Below, piece after piece: positions 41,876-52,118 of a stretch of 64,000 bases of DNA. Every line of letters starts with the position of its first letter. Within the stretch, counting starts at the first letter, position 1. Origin of the DNA: CAADGL01 sp964643885 (GTDB taxonomy: Bacteria; Planctomycetota; Phycisphaerae; UBA1845; Fen-1342); the NCBI GenBank assembly GCA_964643885.1, contig CAZXUI010000003.1, positions 1 through 64,000 of the forward strand, given 5' to 3'. The notes below the pieces were generated by a model, which had not been told where the DNA came from, made no database searches, and was given only the letters and a program-made list of their open reading frames with translations. The position numbers and the translations under genes are program-made.

Positions 41876-44638
41876 TCAATTCGCGATGTACCGGGCCTCC
41901 AGCACGCGGTCGATGCGCGACTTGCTCTCGGACAGATGCGCCCGGGTGGCGAAGTCGAGCTTGGCCTTGCCGGCGCCGTCCAGCGTGCGGCCGATCTTGT
42001 CGCTCAGCTCGCGCAAGGCGTAGCGGATCATGCTGGTCAGGTCCGCGGACATGCCGCGGCCGGTCTCGTACTGCGCCAGCGCGAGCATCATGTTGAGATA
42101 CTCCCGCTGCAGGTTGCGCGAAATGGAGCCGATCAGCGGCTGGGCGTCGGTGTACTCGCGCCCGCCCTGAATCTTGTCGAGCTGCGACCAGACCGCGTCG
42201 CGAACGGAGGTCAGCAGTTCGGCGGCCGTAAACTTGTCGGCCGTGGTGCACTTGAGCTCCGCATCGTAGACCCGCTGGAGCACCGGCGGGGCGATGAGCG
42301 TCATGAGCGAGCTGACCTGCATGCTGGTGATGCGGTCGTGGATCGGGTAGTCGAGCCGGGTCGGGCCGGAATCGAACCAGTCGCTCCAGCGTGACGGGGC
42401 GAGGTTGTTGAGCACCTGCGCGTCCGGCCGGCAGAACTCCTCGGTGAAGAGAGACTCCGTGAGCATCCGCACGGCCGCCCGCTGCGACGCGGCGTCGACC
42501 AGCACGAAGGCCGGACGGGCGTTCGGATCGCCCTTGTGGTCGCGGTGGAAGAGCTGTCCGCCGACCAGACGGCTGACGTAGTTGAAGTTGCGGCCGCGCT
42601 GCGAGAGCAGGGTGTTGAAAGCCTGCGTGATGTAATAGCGCGGCTCGCCCTCGTTGGCGGCCCAGTCGAGGATGTCGGCGGCGAGCTTGTCGACCAGCTC
42701 GACGCGCGTGGTCGCCCAGGCGACGGGATCGCTGCTCATGTCGTAGCGATTGACCATCGGGTCGGGCGAATAAAGGCCCATGGTGTCTTCGTCGGTCGCG
42801 TAATCGAGGCCGTTCTCGGTGCAGCGCGACGCGATCGACTTGAGCATCTCCTTTTCGCCCTTGTCGTCCTTGCCGGGCACCTTGTAGCCGTATTCGATCA
42901 CCCAATGATCGTAGGGGCCGATCCGCGGGGTGATGAAGTGCCGCACTTTCTCAAGATCATCCTCGGCGAAGATCAGCAGCGGGTTGTAGTCCATCACGGA
43001 CGAGACCGTGGCCTCGTCGGTCTCGTTGCGGCGGCGCTTCACTTCGTCGAGCGAGAGCCAGCTCGAGGCCTTGAAGTTGTGCCGCAGTCCGAGGGTGTGG
43101 CCGACCTCGTGTGCGACGACTTCCTTGATCGCCTCGCCGATCAGGCGCTCGGGAATCTTCTTGCCCGAGCCGGCCGCGACCATCGCATAGTGGACCAGTG
43201 CGAGCTGCTCGGTCATGCCCTCCGCGTAGGTGCAGGCGTAGCCGTCGCGCATGTGCAGAGAGCAGGGCTGGTCGGCCAGCGCGTCGCGGTGAACCTCCAG
43301 CGGGTCCGGCGGCTCCTCGCCGGTCGGCCGGAGCAGCTCGGGCACAAAGTCCGGATATTGCTCGAGGAGCAGGTCGAACCCGGGGCCGTGCATCTCACGC
43401 GCGGCCCGTGGCACGAGCAGATCGACGTTCGTCACGAAATAGCGCACCCAGGCATCGTCCATGACGATGTCGGCGTCGAGAATCTGGCCGGTGCGGGGGT
43501 CGGCCCGCGACGGGCCGACGGCCAGGGCCCGGCCGGTGACGGTCCAGCGAATGAAGTTGTAGCGGGCGTCCTCGGGATCGTAGTCGGCGTACTCGTTGTC
43601 GTCGGTCTGCTGCTGGACGACGATGGCGTCGACGAAGCCGATCTTCTCGAAGGCCTCGTTCCAGCTTTCGATGCCCTCGCGCACCCAGCGCCGCCACTGG
43701 ATCGGGACGGTCTTTTCGATGATGAAGGTGATCGGCTTCTTGGGCGGGCTGAGCTCGAGCGAGGGGTCGCGCTTCTCGAGGTTCCAGCGGTTGATGTAGC
43801 GCTCGGCGACTTCGCGTTCGCTGTTGGGCTTGGCCCAGTCGACGCGAGTAGTCATGAAATAGCCCAGGCGCGGGTCGGCCTCGCGCGGCTTGTAGCTGCC
43901 GAGCTTGGGCAGGCGCTGGAAGGCGTAGGAGATGCCGACCGTCTGGCCGCCCTGGCCGCGAGAAAGCGCCAGATTGGCCTCGATCAGCAGGTTGTCCGGG
44001 AAGGCTTTGACCTTGGTCCAGGTGCTCAATTCGGGCGTGACGCGGCCGCCGAGGAAGGCGACGCCGGCGATGTCGCTCTTGAGCAGGCGGCCGAAGTCGA
44101 CCACGACGTCGCCGCCGGGCGTCATCGTGACGATCGGCAGCGAGGCGATGTAGGAGGCGCCGTAGGTGCGCTTGATGGCGTCGGCGACGGGCTTGCCGTC
44201 GTCGGCGATGAAGCGCGTGTCGGGCACGACCATCTTGAGCTGGTCGCCGGCGACCTCCCAGCGGAAGAGATAGTCCGACCACATCCAGCCGGTGAAGTTG
44301 CCGCCGCTGGCGATGCTGGTGGCGAAGAGGAGGTCCTCGTTGAGCAGCTTGGCGGGAATCTTCGCCAGCAGCTTCTCGGGATCGGCGCTCTTGTCATCGG
44401 GATCGGGGCGGTAGAGGGTGAACAGGCCCTCCATCGGCTTGAGATCCTTGGTGACGTCGGAGAATTCCGGGAACCGTGGTTTCTTTTTGTCGGCATCCTG
44501 GGGACCGCCGCGAGCCGCGGCGGCGCCGGGCGGGGCGGCCGCCTGGTCCTGCGCCTGGGCGGGTCCGGCGAGCCACAATGCGGCTGGCAGGGCGAGCCAG
44601 CCCATCGTCAGTCGACGGAATTGGTACAACTTGCGCAT
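41876..44638 (-). CDS. Exported zinc-dependent metalloprotease (metzincin-like)
   Basis: A 920-aa secreted or periplasmic protease. It has a signal peptide (MRKLYQFRR, hydrophobic, Ala-Gln-Ala) followed by a Pro/Ala linker. The zinc site HEVGHTLGLRHNF (H-E-x2-H-x5-H) is near residues 508-520. Flanking blocks such as VPIQWRRWVREGIESWNEAF and SVMDYNPLLIF, with its Met-turn-like SVMDY, match the large DUF5117-type metalloprotease family of Bacteroidota and Planctomycetota. The C-terminal 350 residues are helical. The start at 44638 follows GGGAG. The substrate is unknown. It appears to be a single-gene unit. Confidence 0.9.
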   Translation of the reverse strand: MRKLYQFRRLTMGWLALPAALWLAGPAQAQDQAAAPPGAAAARGGPQDADKKKPRFPEFSDVTKDLKPMEGLFTLYRPDPDDKSADPEKLLAKIPAKLLNEDLLFATSIASGGNFTGWMWSDYLFRWEVAGDQLKMVVPDTRFIADDGKPVADAIKRTYGASYIASLPIVTMTPGGDVVVDFGRLLKSDIAGVAFLGGRVTPELSTWTKVKAFPDNLLIEANLALSRGQGGQTVGISYAFQRLPKLGSYKPREADPRLGYFMTTRVDWAKPNSEREVAERYINRWNLEKRDPSLELSPPKKPITFIIEKTVPIQWRRWVREGIESWNEAFEKIGFVDAIVVQQQTDDNEYADYDPEDARYNFIRWTVTGRALAVGPSRADPRTGQILDADIVMDDAWVRYFVTNVDLLVPRAAREMHGPGFDLLLEQYPDFVPELLRPTGEEPPDPLEVHRDALADQPCSLHMRDGYACTYAEGMTEQLALVHYAMVAAGSGKKIPERLIGEAIKEVVAHEVGHTLGLRHNFKASSWLSLDEVKRRRNETDEATVSSVMDYNPLLIFAEDDLEKVRHFITPRIGPYDHWVIEYGYKVPGKDDKGEKEMLKSIASRCTENGLDYATDEDTMGLYSPDPMVNRYDMSSDPVAWATTRVELVDKLAADILDWAANEGEPRYYITQAFNTLLSQRGRNFNYVSRLVGGQLFHRDHKGDPNARPAFVLVDAASQRAAVRMLTESLFTEEFCRPDAQVLNNLAPSRWSDWFDSGPTRLDYPIHDRITSMQVSSLMTLIAPPVLQRVYDAELKCTTADKFTAAELLTSVRDAVWSQLDKIQGGREYTDAQPLIGSISRNLQREYLNMMLALAQYETGRGMSADLTSMIRYALRELSDKIGRTLDGAGKAKLDFATRAHLSESKSRIDRVLEARYIAN

Positions 44639-45037
44639 AACACGCACTCCCTGATGAGAATGTGACTGCCCCCGACGACGTGGCACGGTCCGTCCCGTCC
44701 ACGCTGCGAATTCTAACCGTACCGGCGGGCCGGCACAAAACCGGCCGATGGGCGGCTGGCCGGCGCCACTCCATGCTCAGAACGGATCCGGTTCGACGGG
44801 TGGCCACAGCGCGGGCTCGCTCCGGAAGGAGACGCCCAGGCGGGCGGGTTCCGCTCAGAAAACCGGCCGCCGCGCCCGGGAAGGCACGACAAACGTGGCG
44901 GGCCGGGCGGCGCAGCGGTTTCGCGATGGCGGGCCGCTTTACAACCGTGCGGGCATCGGGTTAGCTACGGGGCGAGCGGGTGGAACCCGCGCCAGACGCC
45001 CATCCAGGAGGCCGCCGAGCGGCCAGGAGGAGATCCA
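44639..45037. other. Divergent intergenic region
   Basis: This 399-bp region lies between the metalloprotease and the LysM lipoprotein gene. Apart from the ribosome-binding site GGAGGAG just before 45038 I see no gene, repeat-family hairpin or clear promoter. Confidence 0.5.
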
Positions 45038-45457
45038 GTGAAACAGCTCGTGCTCATGCTTCTCGTCGCTTGCGGGATCGGTGTGGGTGCGTGTCAGAAG
45101 AACGAGCAGCCGGCCGCGGATAGCCAGGATACGTTCCAGCCGACGGCCGGTGCGTACGAGCCGGGGCCGACGTACGTCCGCGACTATCCGGAGCCGGCTT
45201 CGGAAAGAACCGGGACGACGACGGACGACGCGTCGCCGGAGCCGGCGGCCGACCGGACGGCCGAGGACGAGGTGCTGACGCCGACGGGCTCGGAAGGGCG
45301 GACGTACGTCGTTCAGAAGGGCGACACGCTCTACTCGATCGCGCGGAAGTTCTATAACGGCGATCAGAGCCGGTGGCGCGTGATCTATGAGGCGAATCGC
45401 TCGCGGCTGAGAGGCCCGGATCAGCTCGCGGTGGGGATGAAGCTGATCATTCCGTAG
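45038..45457 (+). CDS. LysM-domain lipoprotein
   Basis: A 139-aa envelope protein starting at GTG 45038 behind GGAGGAG. The N-terminal hydrophobic segment ends in VGACQ, a probable lipobox with Cys19. A Pro/Glu/Thr-rich linker (about 25-85) leads to a single LysM domain at 89-139 (TYVVQKGDTLYSIARKFY to VGMKLIIP), which binds peptidoglycan or related glycans. No catalytic domain is attached, so it probably anchors or spaces the outer layer. It precedes recG by 117 bp. Confidence 0.87.
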   Translation: MKQLVLMLLVACGIGVGACQKNEQPAADSQDTFQPTAGAYEPGPTYVRDYPEPASERTGTTTDDASPEPAADRTAEDEVLTPTGSEGRTYVVQKGDTLYSIARKFYNGDQSRWRVIYEANRSRLRGPDQLAVGMKLIIP

Positions 45458-45574
45458 GGGCGGCCGCGGGCTGCGGCCGCCGGCCGAGCCGGGCCGCGGC
45501 GCGTGGACGCGCAGGCGGCGAGCGGGGCTGGGCTGCCGTGCGGGCGGCGATCCTCCGGGCGTTTTGAAGCGAAC

Positions 45575-47752
45575 ATGGCGGAACTGAGGTACGACACGCC
45601 GCTCCAGTATGTCCGCGGCGTGGGGCCGCGCCGGGCGCAGGCCCTGGAGACGCTCGGGCTCCGGACGGTCGGCGACCTGCTCGAGTACTTCCCCTTCCGA
45701 TACGAGATCCAGCACGGGCAGATGGACATCGAGCAGCTCCGGCCGGGGATGCACGCGACGATCCGCGGCGAGGTGATGCGTGTGCGGGGGCGCTACCCGG
45801 GTTTCGTCGCGGACGTGCACGACGGGACGGATACGTGCCGGCTGCGCTGGTTCAACCGGCCCAAGGGCGGGCGCGGGCTGTACGTCGGCGCGATGGTCGT
45901 CGCCAGCGGGGAGATCGAGGAGTACGACGGCGAACTGGTGATGGTTCAGCCGAGCGTGCAGCTCTTCGCGCCGGGGACGATGCCGCGCGTGGCGAAGACG
46001 GGGCCGCGGCGGGTGGGCGTGTATTCGGGCAACCAGGAAGTGCCGCCGATCGCGGTGCGGCGGGCGGTGGAGTCGGTGCTGGCGGCGGAGCGGCTGCCGG
46101 TTGCGGAGTTCCTGCCGCGGCCGCTGATCGCCAAGCACGACCTGCCCGGGCGGGCGGAGGCGATTCGCGAGTTGCACTCGCCGAAGGACGACGAGTCGCT
46201 GGCGCGGGCCCGGCGGCGGCTGGCGTATGAGGAGCTGCTGCTGCTGGAGCTGGCGATGGCGCTGCGGCGGAAGAAGCAGACGGCGACGGAGACGGCGGAG
46301 AAGCTGGCCGTCACGCCGGAGATTGATCAACGCATCCGGGCGCGTTTTCCGTTTCCGCTGACGGCGGCGCAGGACCAGGTGATCCGCGAGATCGCGGCGG
46401 ACATGGCCGGCGGCCGGCCGATGACGCGGCTGCTTCAGGGGGACGTGGGCAGCGGCAAGACGGTGGTGGCGCTGTATGCGTGTCTGCTGGCGGTGGCGTA
46501 CCGGCGGCAGGCGGCGATCATGGCGCCGACGGAGATTCTGGCGGCGCAGCACTTCGCGAACATCGAGCGCTACTTGGAAGGCAGCAGGGTGCGGCGGGCG
46601 CTGCTGCGGGGCGGGCTGCCGGCGGCGGAGCGCGACGGGCTGCTGGCGCAGATCGAGCGCGGCGAGCTGGACCTGGTCGTCGGCACGCACGCCTTGATTC
46701 AGAAGGATGTGAGCTTTCAGAGTCTGGCGCTGGTCGTGATCGACGAGCAGCACAAGTTCGGCGTTTCGCAGCGGGCGTCGATTCGCACGAAGGCGCTCAA
46801 GCCGCACTACCTGGTGATGACGGCGACGCCGATTCCGCGGACGCTGGCGATGACGGTCTTCGGCGACCTGGATGTGTCGGTGATCCGCGAATCACCGCCG
46901 GGGCGCGGGACGATCCACACGCGCGTCGTGCCGGCGGCGCAGTGGGACACGGTGATGACGTATGTCCGCGGGCGGCTGGAAAAGGGCGAGCAGGCGTACG
47001 TCGTCTGCCCGATCATCGGCAAGAGCACATCGGCGGGCTCCGCGGAGACCGGCGGCAGCGGCGCAGACGGCGACGAGGACGGCGGCTCGGACTCCGGAAA
47101 CCGCGAGGCGGCCGAGGGAATGGGGGATGGGGAATCGTCGGAGCGGCTGATTTCGGTGCGGCGAGCGCAGCGGCGCCTGGTCGAGGGACCGTGGCGCGGT
47201 CTCGAGGTCGGCCTGCTGCATGGCGGCATGTCATCGGCCGAGAAGCAGCGGGTGACGGCGGAATTCGCGGCCGGGCGGCTGCATGCTCTCGTGGCGACGA
47301 CGGTGGTCGAAGTCGGGGTGGACGTGGCGAATGCGACGATGATCATCGTCGAGCACGCGGAGCGGTTCGGGCTCTCGCAGCTTCATCAGCTTCGGGGGCG
47401 GGTCGGACGCGGCTCGCGCGAGAGTCTGTGTGTGCTGATCGCGTACGGCCGGTCGGAGGCGTCGACCGAGCGGTTGCGCGTGCTGGCGGAGACGCGCGAC
47501 GGCTTCCGGATCGCCGAAGCGGATCTGCGGCTGCGCGGACCCGGGGAGCTGTTGGGTACGCGGCAACACGGATTACCGGAATTGCGCGTGGCGAGCCTGG
47601 TCGACGATTTCGAGCTGCTGGAACAGGCACGCAACGACGCTTTTCAGATCGTGCGGGACGATCCGCGCTTCCAGCGGCCGGAGCACGCTGCGCTGCGGCC
47701 GGCGCTGGAGCGGCTGTATGGTGAGCGGCTGCGGCTGATCGACGTGGCGTGA
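45575..47752 (+). CDS. recG: ATP-dependent DNA helicase RecG
   Basis: RecG, 725 aa, remodels stalled forks and Holliday junctions. The N-terminal wedge/OB region includes YVRGVGPRRAQALETLGLRT and LLEYFPFRYE. Walker A is GDVGSGKTVVAL near residue 289; motif II is DEQHKFG. MTATPIPRTLAMTVFGDLDV, EVGVDVANATMIIVEHAERFGLSQLHQLRGRVGRG and the late GTRQHGLPELR are present. Between motifs III and IV (about 485-530) sits an extra Gly/Ser/Asp/Glu-rich linker of some 45 residues. The start at 45575 is inferred from the family N-terminus; its ribosome-binding site is weak. Confidence 0.96.
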   Translation: MAELRYDTPLQYVRGVGPRRAQALETLGLRTVGDLLEYFPFRYEIQHGQMDIEQLRPGMHATIRGEVMRVRGRYPGFVADVHDGTDTCRLRWFNRPKGGRGLYVGAMVVASGEIEEYDGELVMVQPSVQLFAPGTMPRVAKTGPRRVGVYSGNQEVPPIAVRRAVESVLAAERLPVAEFLPRPLIAKHDLPGRAEAIRELHSPKDDESLARARRRLAYEELLLLELAMALRRKKQTATETAEKLAVTPEIDQRIRARFPFPLTAAQDQVIREIAADMAGGRPMTRLLQGDVGSGKTVVALYACLLAVAYRRQAAIMAPTEILAAQHFANIERYLEGSRVRRALLRGGLPAAERDGLLAQIERGELDLVVGTHALIQKDVSFQSLALVVIDEQHKFGVSQRASIRTKALKPHYLVMTATPIPRTLAMTVFGDLDVSVIRESPPGRGTIHTRVVPAAQWDTVMTYVRGRLEKGEQAYVVCPIIGKSTSAGSAETGGSGADGDEDGGSDSGNREAAEGMGDGESSERLISVRRAQRRLVEGPWRGLEVGLLHGGMSSAEKQRVTAEFAAGRLHALVATTVVEVGVDVANATMIIVEHAERFGLSQLHQLRGRVGRGSRESLCVLIAYGRSEASTERLRVLAETRDGFRIAEADLRLRGPGELLGTRQHGLPELRVASLVDDFELLEQARNDAFQIVRDDPRFQRPEHAALRPALERLYGERLRLIDVA

Positions 47753-47760
47753 GGGTGTGA

Positions 47761-47812
47761 GTGGGGCCGGCCTGCGTGCCTGCCAGGGCAAGAGTAGGCG
47801 CCCGCCCCACCG
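47761..47812. repeat. Hairpin repeat unit after recG
   Basis: Begins 8 bp after the recG stop and includes GGCGCCCGCCCCACCG (47797-47812), identical to 18822-18837, preceded by a GCGTGCCTGCCAGG-type arm related to the GGCAGGCA hairpins. Confidence 0.65.
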
Positions 47813-47857
47813 TGGCGGTGTGCGGATGGTCGTCCCGCACTGCGGTAGCGAGTGATC

Positions 47858-48349
47858 ATGGCGTACGTGTGTCGGCTGAAGGAAGTCTCGCCGCAGCGGC
47901 TGGTGGCCATGCGGGTTCGCTGCGAGCCTGGGTCGGTCGGTGCGGCCATCGCGCACTGTCTGGAGCAGGTCTGGGAGCGGTTGAACCGCCTGGAGGACGT
48001 GACGGTCGGGCCGGCGATCGTTCGCTACCACGGCGTTACCGACGACGAGGTGGAGTTCGAGGCGGGGTTCCCGGTGTTGCAGGAGGTGCCGGCGACGGAG
48101 GAGATCCGCGTCGATGAGCTGCCGGGCGGGCCGGCCGCGACAACGCTTCACTGGGGGCCGTACGAAGGGCTGCCCGAGGCACACGCGGCGCTGCGGACGT
48201 GGATGGAGGAGCACGGGCTGGCTCCGGCAGGGCTGGTGTACGAGGTTTACTGGGTGGACCAGAACGCGGCCGCGGACCGGAGCGAGCTGCGGACGGAGGT
48301 CGTGTGGCCGGTCGAGCGGCAATCGGAAGGCGCGAGCGACGAAACGTGA
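47858..48349 (+). CDS. GyrI-like small-molecule-binding domain protein
   Basis: A 163-aa single-domain protein of the GyrI-like/AraC effector-binding (SHS2-like) fold. Features include VSPQRLVAMRVRCEP, EFEAGFPVLQEVPATEEI, AATTLHWGPYEGLPEAHAAL and the tail YEVYWVDQNAA with an acidic pocket residue. There is no HTH, so it is a stand-alone ligand-binding or hydrolase-like protein. Function is unknown. I chose ATG 47858. It sits alone between recG and dnaE. Confidence 0.82.
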   Translation: MAYVCRLKEVSPQRLVAMRVRCEPGSVGAAIAHCLEQVWERLNRLEDVTVGPAIVRYHGVTDDEVEFEAGFPVLQEVPATEEIRVDELPGGPAATTLHWGPYEGLPEAHAALRTWMEEHGLAPAGLVYEVYWVDQNAAADRSELRTEVVWPVERQSEGASDET

Positions 48350-48527
48350 CGAATTCGGCGTTGTATGAGCTGTGCGGCCCACGAGCATGGAGATGCAGCA
48401 GTACATGACAGCCCTGTGAGTTCTTGTCGCGAATCACCGTTGGCCTCGCGGCTTGCTCGCGTTCCCCCCTTGTGAGAGTCGCGCGCGCGTCGCATACTCC
48501 GGCATCTGAGAGGAGGGCGCCGCCGCC

Positions 48528-51500
48528 ATGCCGAAACGCGAGCCTCGCTTCGTTCACCTGCACTGCCACACCGAATTCTCGCTGCTCGACGGCGCCTGCC
48601 GCGTGAACGAGCTGGTCGCCGCGGCCAAGCGCATGAACATGCCGGCCGTCGCGATCAGCGATCACGGAAACATGTTCGGGGCGGTCGAGTTCTACACGGC
48701 CTGCGTGGCGGCCGGGGTGAAGCCGATCCTCGGCTGCGAGATGTACCTGACGCCGGGCGACCGGCGCGAGAAGGAGAGCGGCGCGGGGCGCGAAAGCGCC
48801 TTTCATCAGCTTCTGCTGGCGATGAACCTGACGGGCTATCGCAACCTGCTGAAGCTGACCAGCATCGGCTACCTGGAGGGGTTCTACTACAAGCCCCGGA
48901 TCGATTTCGAAGCTCTGCGGGCGCACAGCGAAGGGTTGATCTGCACGAGCACGTGCCTGGGCGGAATGATTCCGCAAGAGCTGCTGCGGCACGACACGGC
49001 CGCCGCGAGGCGCGTCGCCGAGACGTTTCTGGAGATATTCGGGCCGGATCGGTTCTTCATCGAGCTTCAGAACCACGAGCTTCCCGACCAGGCGACGACG
49101 AATCCGGAGCTGGCCGAGATCGCCCGCAAGCTCGGCGTGGGCACGATCGCGACCAACGACGTGCACTACCTGACGCACGACGACGTCGAGGCGCATGACG
49201 TGCTGTGCTGCATCTCGACGCGTGCGAAGATCACGGATGAGAACCGCTTCAAGTTCGACAGCGATCAGTTCTATTTCAAGAGCGCCGCGGAGATGGCGGC
49301 GGCGCTGCCGCAATACAGCGAGGCGCTGGAGAACACGCTGCGCGTGGCCGAGATGTGCGATGTCGAGCTCGATTTCAGCAAGCGGCACGCGCCGGTGTTC
49401 CGCCCGCCGGATTCCAGAAGCGCCGATGAATACCTGCGCGAACTGGTCTATTCCGGCGCGCAGGAGCGCTACAGCACGATCACGGACGAGCTTCGCGAGC
49501 GGATCGACTATGAGCTGAGCGTCATCGCCAGCAAGGGTTTCTCCAGCTACTTTCTGATCGTCTGGGATTTCGTCCGCTATGCCCGCGAGCACGACATCCC
49601 CGCCAATGCCCGCGGCAGTGGTTGCAGCACCGTGGTCGGCTACTGCCTGCGGATCAGCAACGTCGATCCGCTCCGTTACGGGCTCTATTTCGAGCGCTTC
49701 ATGGACCCGGAGCGCGACGAGATGCCCGATATCGACATCGATCTGTGCCAGGACCGCCGCCACGAGGTGATCGAGTACGTGCGCGACAAGTACGGCCACG
49801 TGGCCCAGATCATCACCTTCGGCCGGCTGAAGGCGCGGGCGGCGATCCGCGACATCTGCCGCGCCCTGGACGTGCCGCTGGCGCAGGCCGACCGCATCGC
49901 CAAGCTCGTGCCCGAAGAGCTGAAGATGACGATCGAGAAGGCCCTGGCGCGCGAGCCGGAGCTCAAGCGGATGGCCGACCAGGACGCGACCATCCGCAAG
50001 GTGCTCGATCTGGGGCGGCGGCTCGAGGGGCTCGCCCGGCATGCGTCGGTCCACGCGGCCGGAGTGGTGGTCGCGGACCGCCCGCTGGACGAGTTCATCC
50101 CGCTCTACAAGCCGGCCGACTCGCGCGACATCACGACGCAGTTCGAGGGGCCGACGGTCGAGAAGGTCGGCCTGCTGAAGATGGATTTCCTCGGATTGCG
50201 GACGCTCTCGCAGATTCACCTGACCTGCCGGCTGATTCAGCGGCATCACGGCGTGACGATCGACGTCGAGAATCTCGACCTGGGTGATCAGCGCGTCTAC
50301 GCCCTGCTGGCGCGCGGGGAAACGCGGGGCGTGTTCCAGTTCGAGTCGGGCGGCATGCGCGACGTGCTGATGAAAATGAAGCCGAACCGCATCGAGGACC
50401 TGATCGCCGCCAACGCTCTCTTCCGCCCCGGCCCGATGGCCTACATCGACTCCTACGTCGCCCGCAAGCACGGCCGCGAGCGCTGGACCACGCCGCACCC
50501 GATCATGACGGAGGTGCTGGCCGAGACGTACGGCATCATGGTCTACCAGGAGCAGGTCTCGCGGCTGGTGAATCGCCTGGGCAACGTGCCGCTGCGGCGG
50601 GCGTTCCGGCTGGCCAAGGCGATCAGCAAGAAGAAGGAGTCGATGATCGACGCCGAGCGCGAGCCCTTTCTCGAAGGGGCGGTCGCCAACGGTGTGAAGC
50701 GCGAGGTGGCCGAGCAGATTTTCGCCGACATCCTCAAGTTCGGTGGATACGCGTTCAACAAGGCGCATTCGGCCGGGTACGCCGTGGTCGCGTACCAGAC
50801 GGCGTGGCTGAAGACCTACTATCCCTACGAGTTCATGGCGGCGCTGCTCACGTACGAGAGCGGCAACACCTCCAAGCTGGCCGAGTATCTCGATGAGTGC
50901 CGCCGGATCGTGCTGGCCGACGCCGCGCGCGGCATTCCGGTGCTGCCGCCGGATGTCAACGAGAGCGACGAGGTCTTCACGGTCGTTTACGACTCGGCGG
51001 CGGACCCGGCCGGCCGCAACGGCAATGGGAAGTCCGGCGGCAGGTCTTCGCAGCGTGTGAAGCGCTCGCAGCGGCGCGGGACGATCCGGTTCGGGCTGGG
51101 CGCGATCAGCGGCCTGGGGCACAAGGCGGTGCAGGCGATTCTCGCCGCCCGCGGCGAGGGCGGCCGGTTTGCTGACATTTTCGATTTCTGCGAGCGGGTC
51201 GACCTGATGGCGGTGAACAAATCGGTGATCGAGGCGCTGATCAAGGCGGGGGCATTCGACAGCACGGGAGCGATGCGGCGGGCGCTGATGGAGGTGGCCG
51301 AGAAGGCTATCGAGCGCGGCCAGCAGGCCCAGCAGGACCGCCGGGCGGGGCAGCTCGACATGTTCGGCGCGTTCGGGGCCGCCTCGCCGCCGCCCGCACC
51401 GCCGATCCCGACGTGCGAGTGGAGCGACGCCGAGATGCTCATGCACGAGAAGCAGACGCTCGGCTTCTACGTGACGCGGCATCCGCTGACGCAGTACGAG

Positions 51501-52118
51501 TCGATCGTCAACTACCTGGGCACGGCCAACACGAGCTCGCTCGCCAGGCGGAGCGACGGCCAGCACGTGGTCCTCGGCGGCCTGGTCTCGAAGATGCGCA
51601 TGGTGCCGATTCGCCAAGGCAACAGCGCCGGCAAGAAGCTGGCGATCGCACTGATCGAGGATTTCACCGGCTCGGTCGAGGCGACGGTCTTTCCGAAGGA
51701 CCAGGACGAATGCCTGCCGCTGCTCAAGCCGGACGCGGTCGTCTTCATCGAGGGCAGCGTCGACCGTCGCCGCGAGGAACCGAGCATCCGCGTCAAGCGG
51801 GTGATCCCGCTCGATCAGGCCGTGCGCCAATTCGCCCGCTACGTCGAGCTCAACCTGCACACAACCGGCAGCGCGGCGCCGGACCTGGCCGCGATTCGCG
51901 AGTTGTGCCGCAAGCATCGCGGCGCGGCCACGCTGCTGCTGCGTGTCGCGTCGCCGGCCGGCTGGAACGTCTTGCTGAAGAGCCGTGCGATTCAGACGGT
52001 CGACCCGAGCCGCGAATTCCTCGCCCGGCTGGCCGACCTGGTGGGTATCGACAACGTCACCTGCCGCGGCAGTTCGGCGGGCGCCATTCCGGCGGCCACA
52101 CTGATCGCCAACGGCTGA
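48528..52118 (+). CDS. dnaE: DNA polymerase III alpha subunit
   Basis: Replicative polymerase subunit, 1196 aa. The N-terminal PHP domain opens FVHLHCHTEFSLLDGACRV. The polymerase palm has PDIDIDLCQDRR near residues 399-410 with the two catalytic Asp, preceded by ARGSGCSTVVGYCL. The third Asp region LLKMDFLGLRTL and FRPGPMAYIDSYVARKHG are intact. LDMFG (about 944-948) resembles the beta-clamp-binding motif. An OB-fold near 1010-1090 follows. The start at 48528 follows GAGAGGAGG. It is the DnaE1 type, with no proofreading domain, and is monocistronic. Confidence 0.97.
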   Translation: MPKREPRFVHLHCHTEFSLLDGACRVNELVAAAKRMNMPAVAISDHGNMFGAVEFYTACVAAGVKPILGCEMYLTPGDRREKESGAGRESAFHQLLLAMNLTGYRNLLKLTSIGYLEGFYYKPRIDFEALRAHSEGLICTSTCLGGMIPQELLRHDTAAARRVAETFLEIFGPDRFFIELQNHELPDQATTNPELAEIARKLGVGTIATNDVHYLTHDDVEAHDVLCCISTRAKITDENRFKFDSDQFYFKSAAEMAAALPQYSEALENTLRVAEMCDVELDFSKRHAPVFRPPDSRSADEYLRELVYSGAQERYSTITDELRERIDYELSVIASKGFSSYFLIVWDFVRYAREHDIPANARGSGCSTVVGYCLRISNVDPLRYGLYFERFMDPERDEMPDIDIDLCQDRRHEVIEYVRDKYGHVAQIITFGRLKARAAIRDICRALDVPLAQADRIAKLVPEELKMTIEKALAREPELKRMADQDATIRKVLDLGRRLEGLARHASVHAAGVVVADRPLDEFIPLYKPADSRDITTQFEGPTVEKVGLLKMDFLGLRTLSQIHLTCRLIQRHHGVTIDVENLDLGDQRVYALLARGETRGVFQFESGGMRDVLMKMKPNRIEDLIAANALFRPGPMAYIDSYVARKHGRERWTTPHPIMTEVLAETYGIMVYQEQVSRLVNRLGNVPLRRAFRLAKAISKKKESMIDAEREPFLEGAVANGVKREVAEQIFADILKFGGYAFNKAHSAGYAVVAYQTAWLKTYYPYEFMAALLTYESGNTSKLAEYLDECRRIVLADAARGIPVLPPDVNESDEVFTVVYDSAADPAGRNGNGKSGGRSSQRVKRSQRRGTIRFGLGAISGLGHKAVQAILAARGEGGRFADIFDFCERVDLMAVNKSVIEALIKAGAFDSTGAMRRALMEVAEKAIERGQQAQQDRRAGQLDMFGAFGAASPPPAPPIPTCEWSDAEMLMHEKQTLGFYVTRHPLTQYESIVNYLGTANTSSLARRSDGQHVVLGGLVSKMRMVPIRQGNSAGKKLAIALIEDFTGSVEATVFPKDQDECLPLLKPDAVVFIEGSVDRRREEPSIRVKRVIPLDQAVRQFARYVELNLHTTGSAAPDLAAIRELCRKHRGAATLLLRVASPAGWNVLLKSRAIQTVDPSREFLARLADLVGIDNVTCRGSSAGAIPAATLIANG

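Noticed and set aside
42536..44665. 709-aa open frame on the plus strand
   Set aside because: It is antisense to the metalloprotease with HEVGH motif; composition is typical of antisense frames.
48036..51917. 1293-aa open frame on the minus strand
   Set aside because: It is the mirror of dnaE, with His/Arg/Asp-rich composition and no domains.
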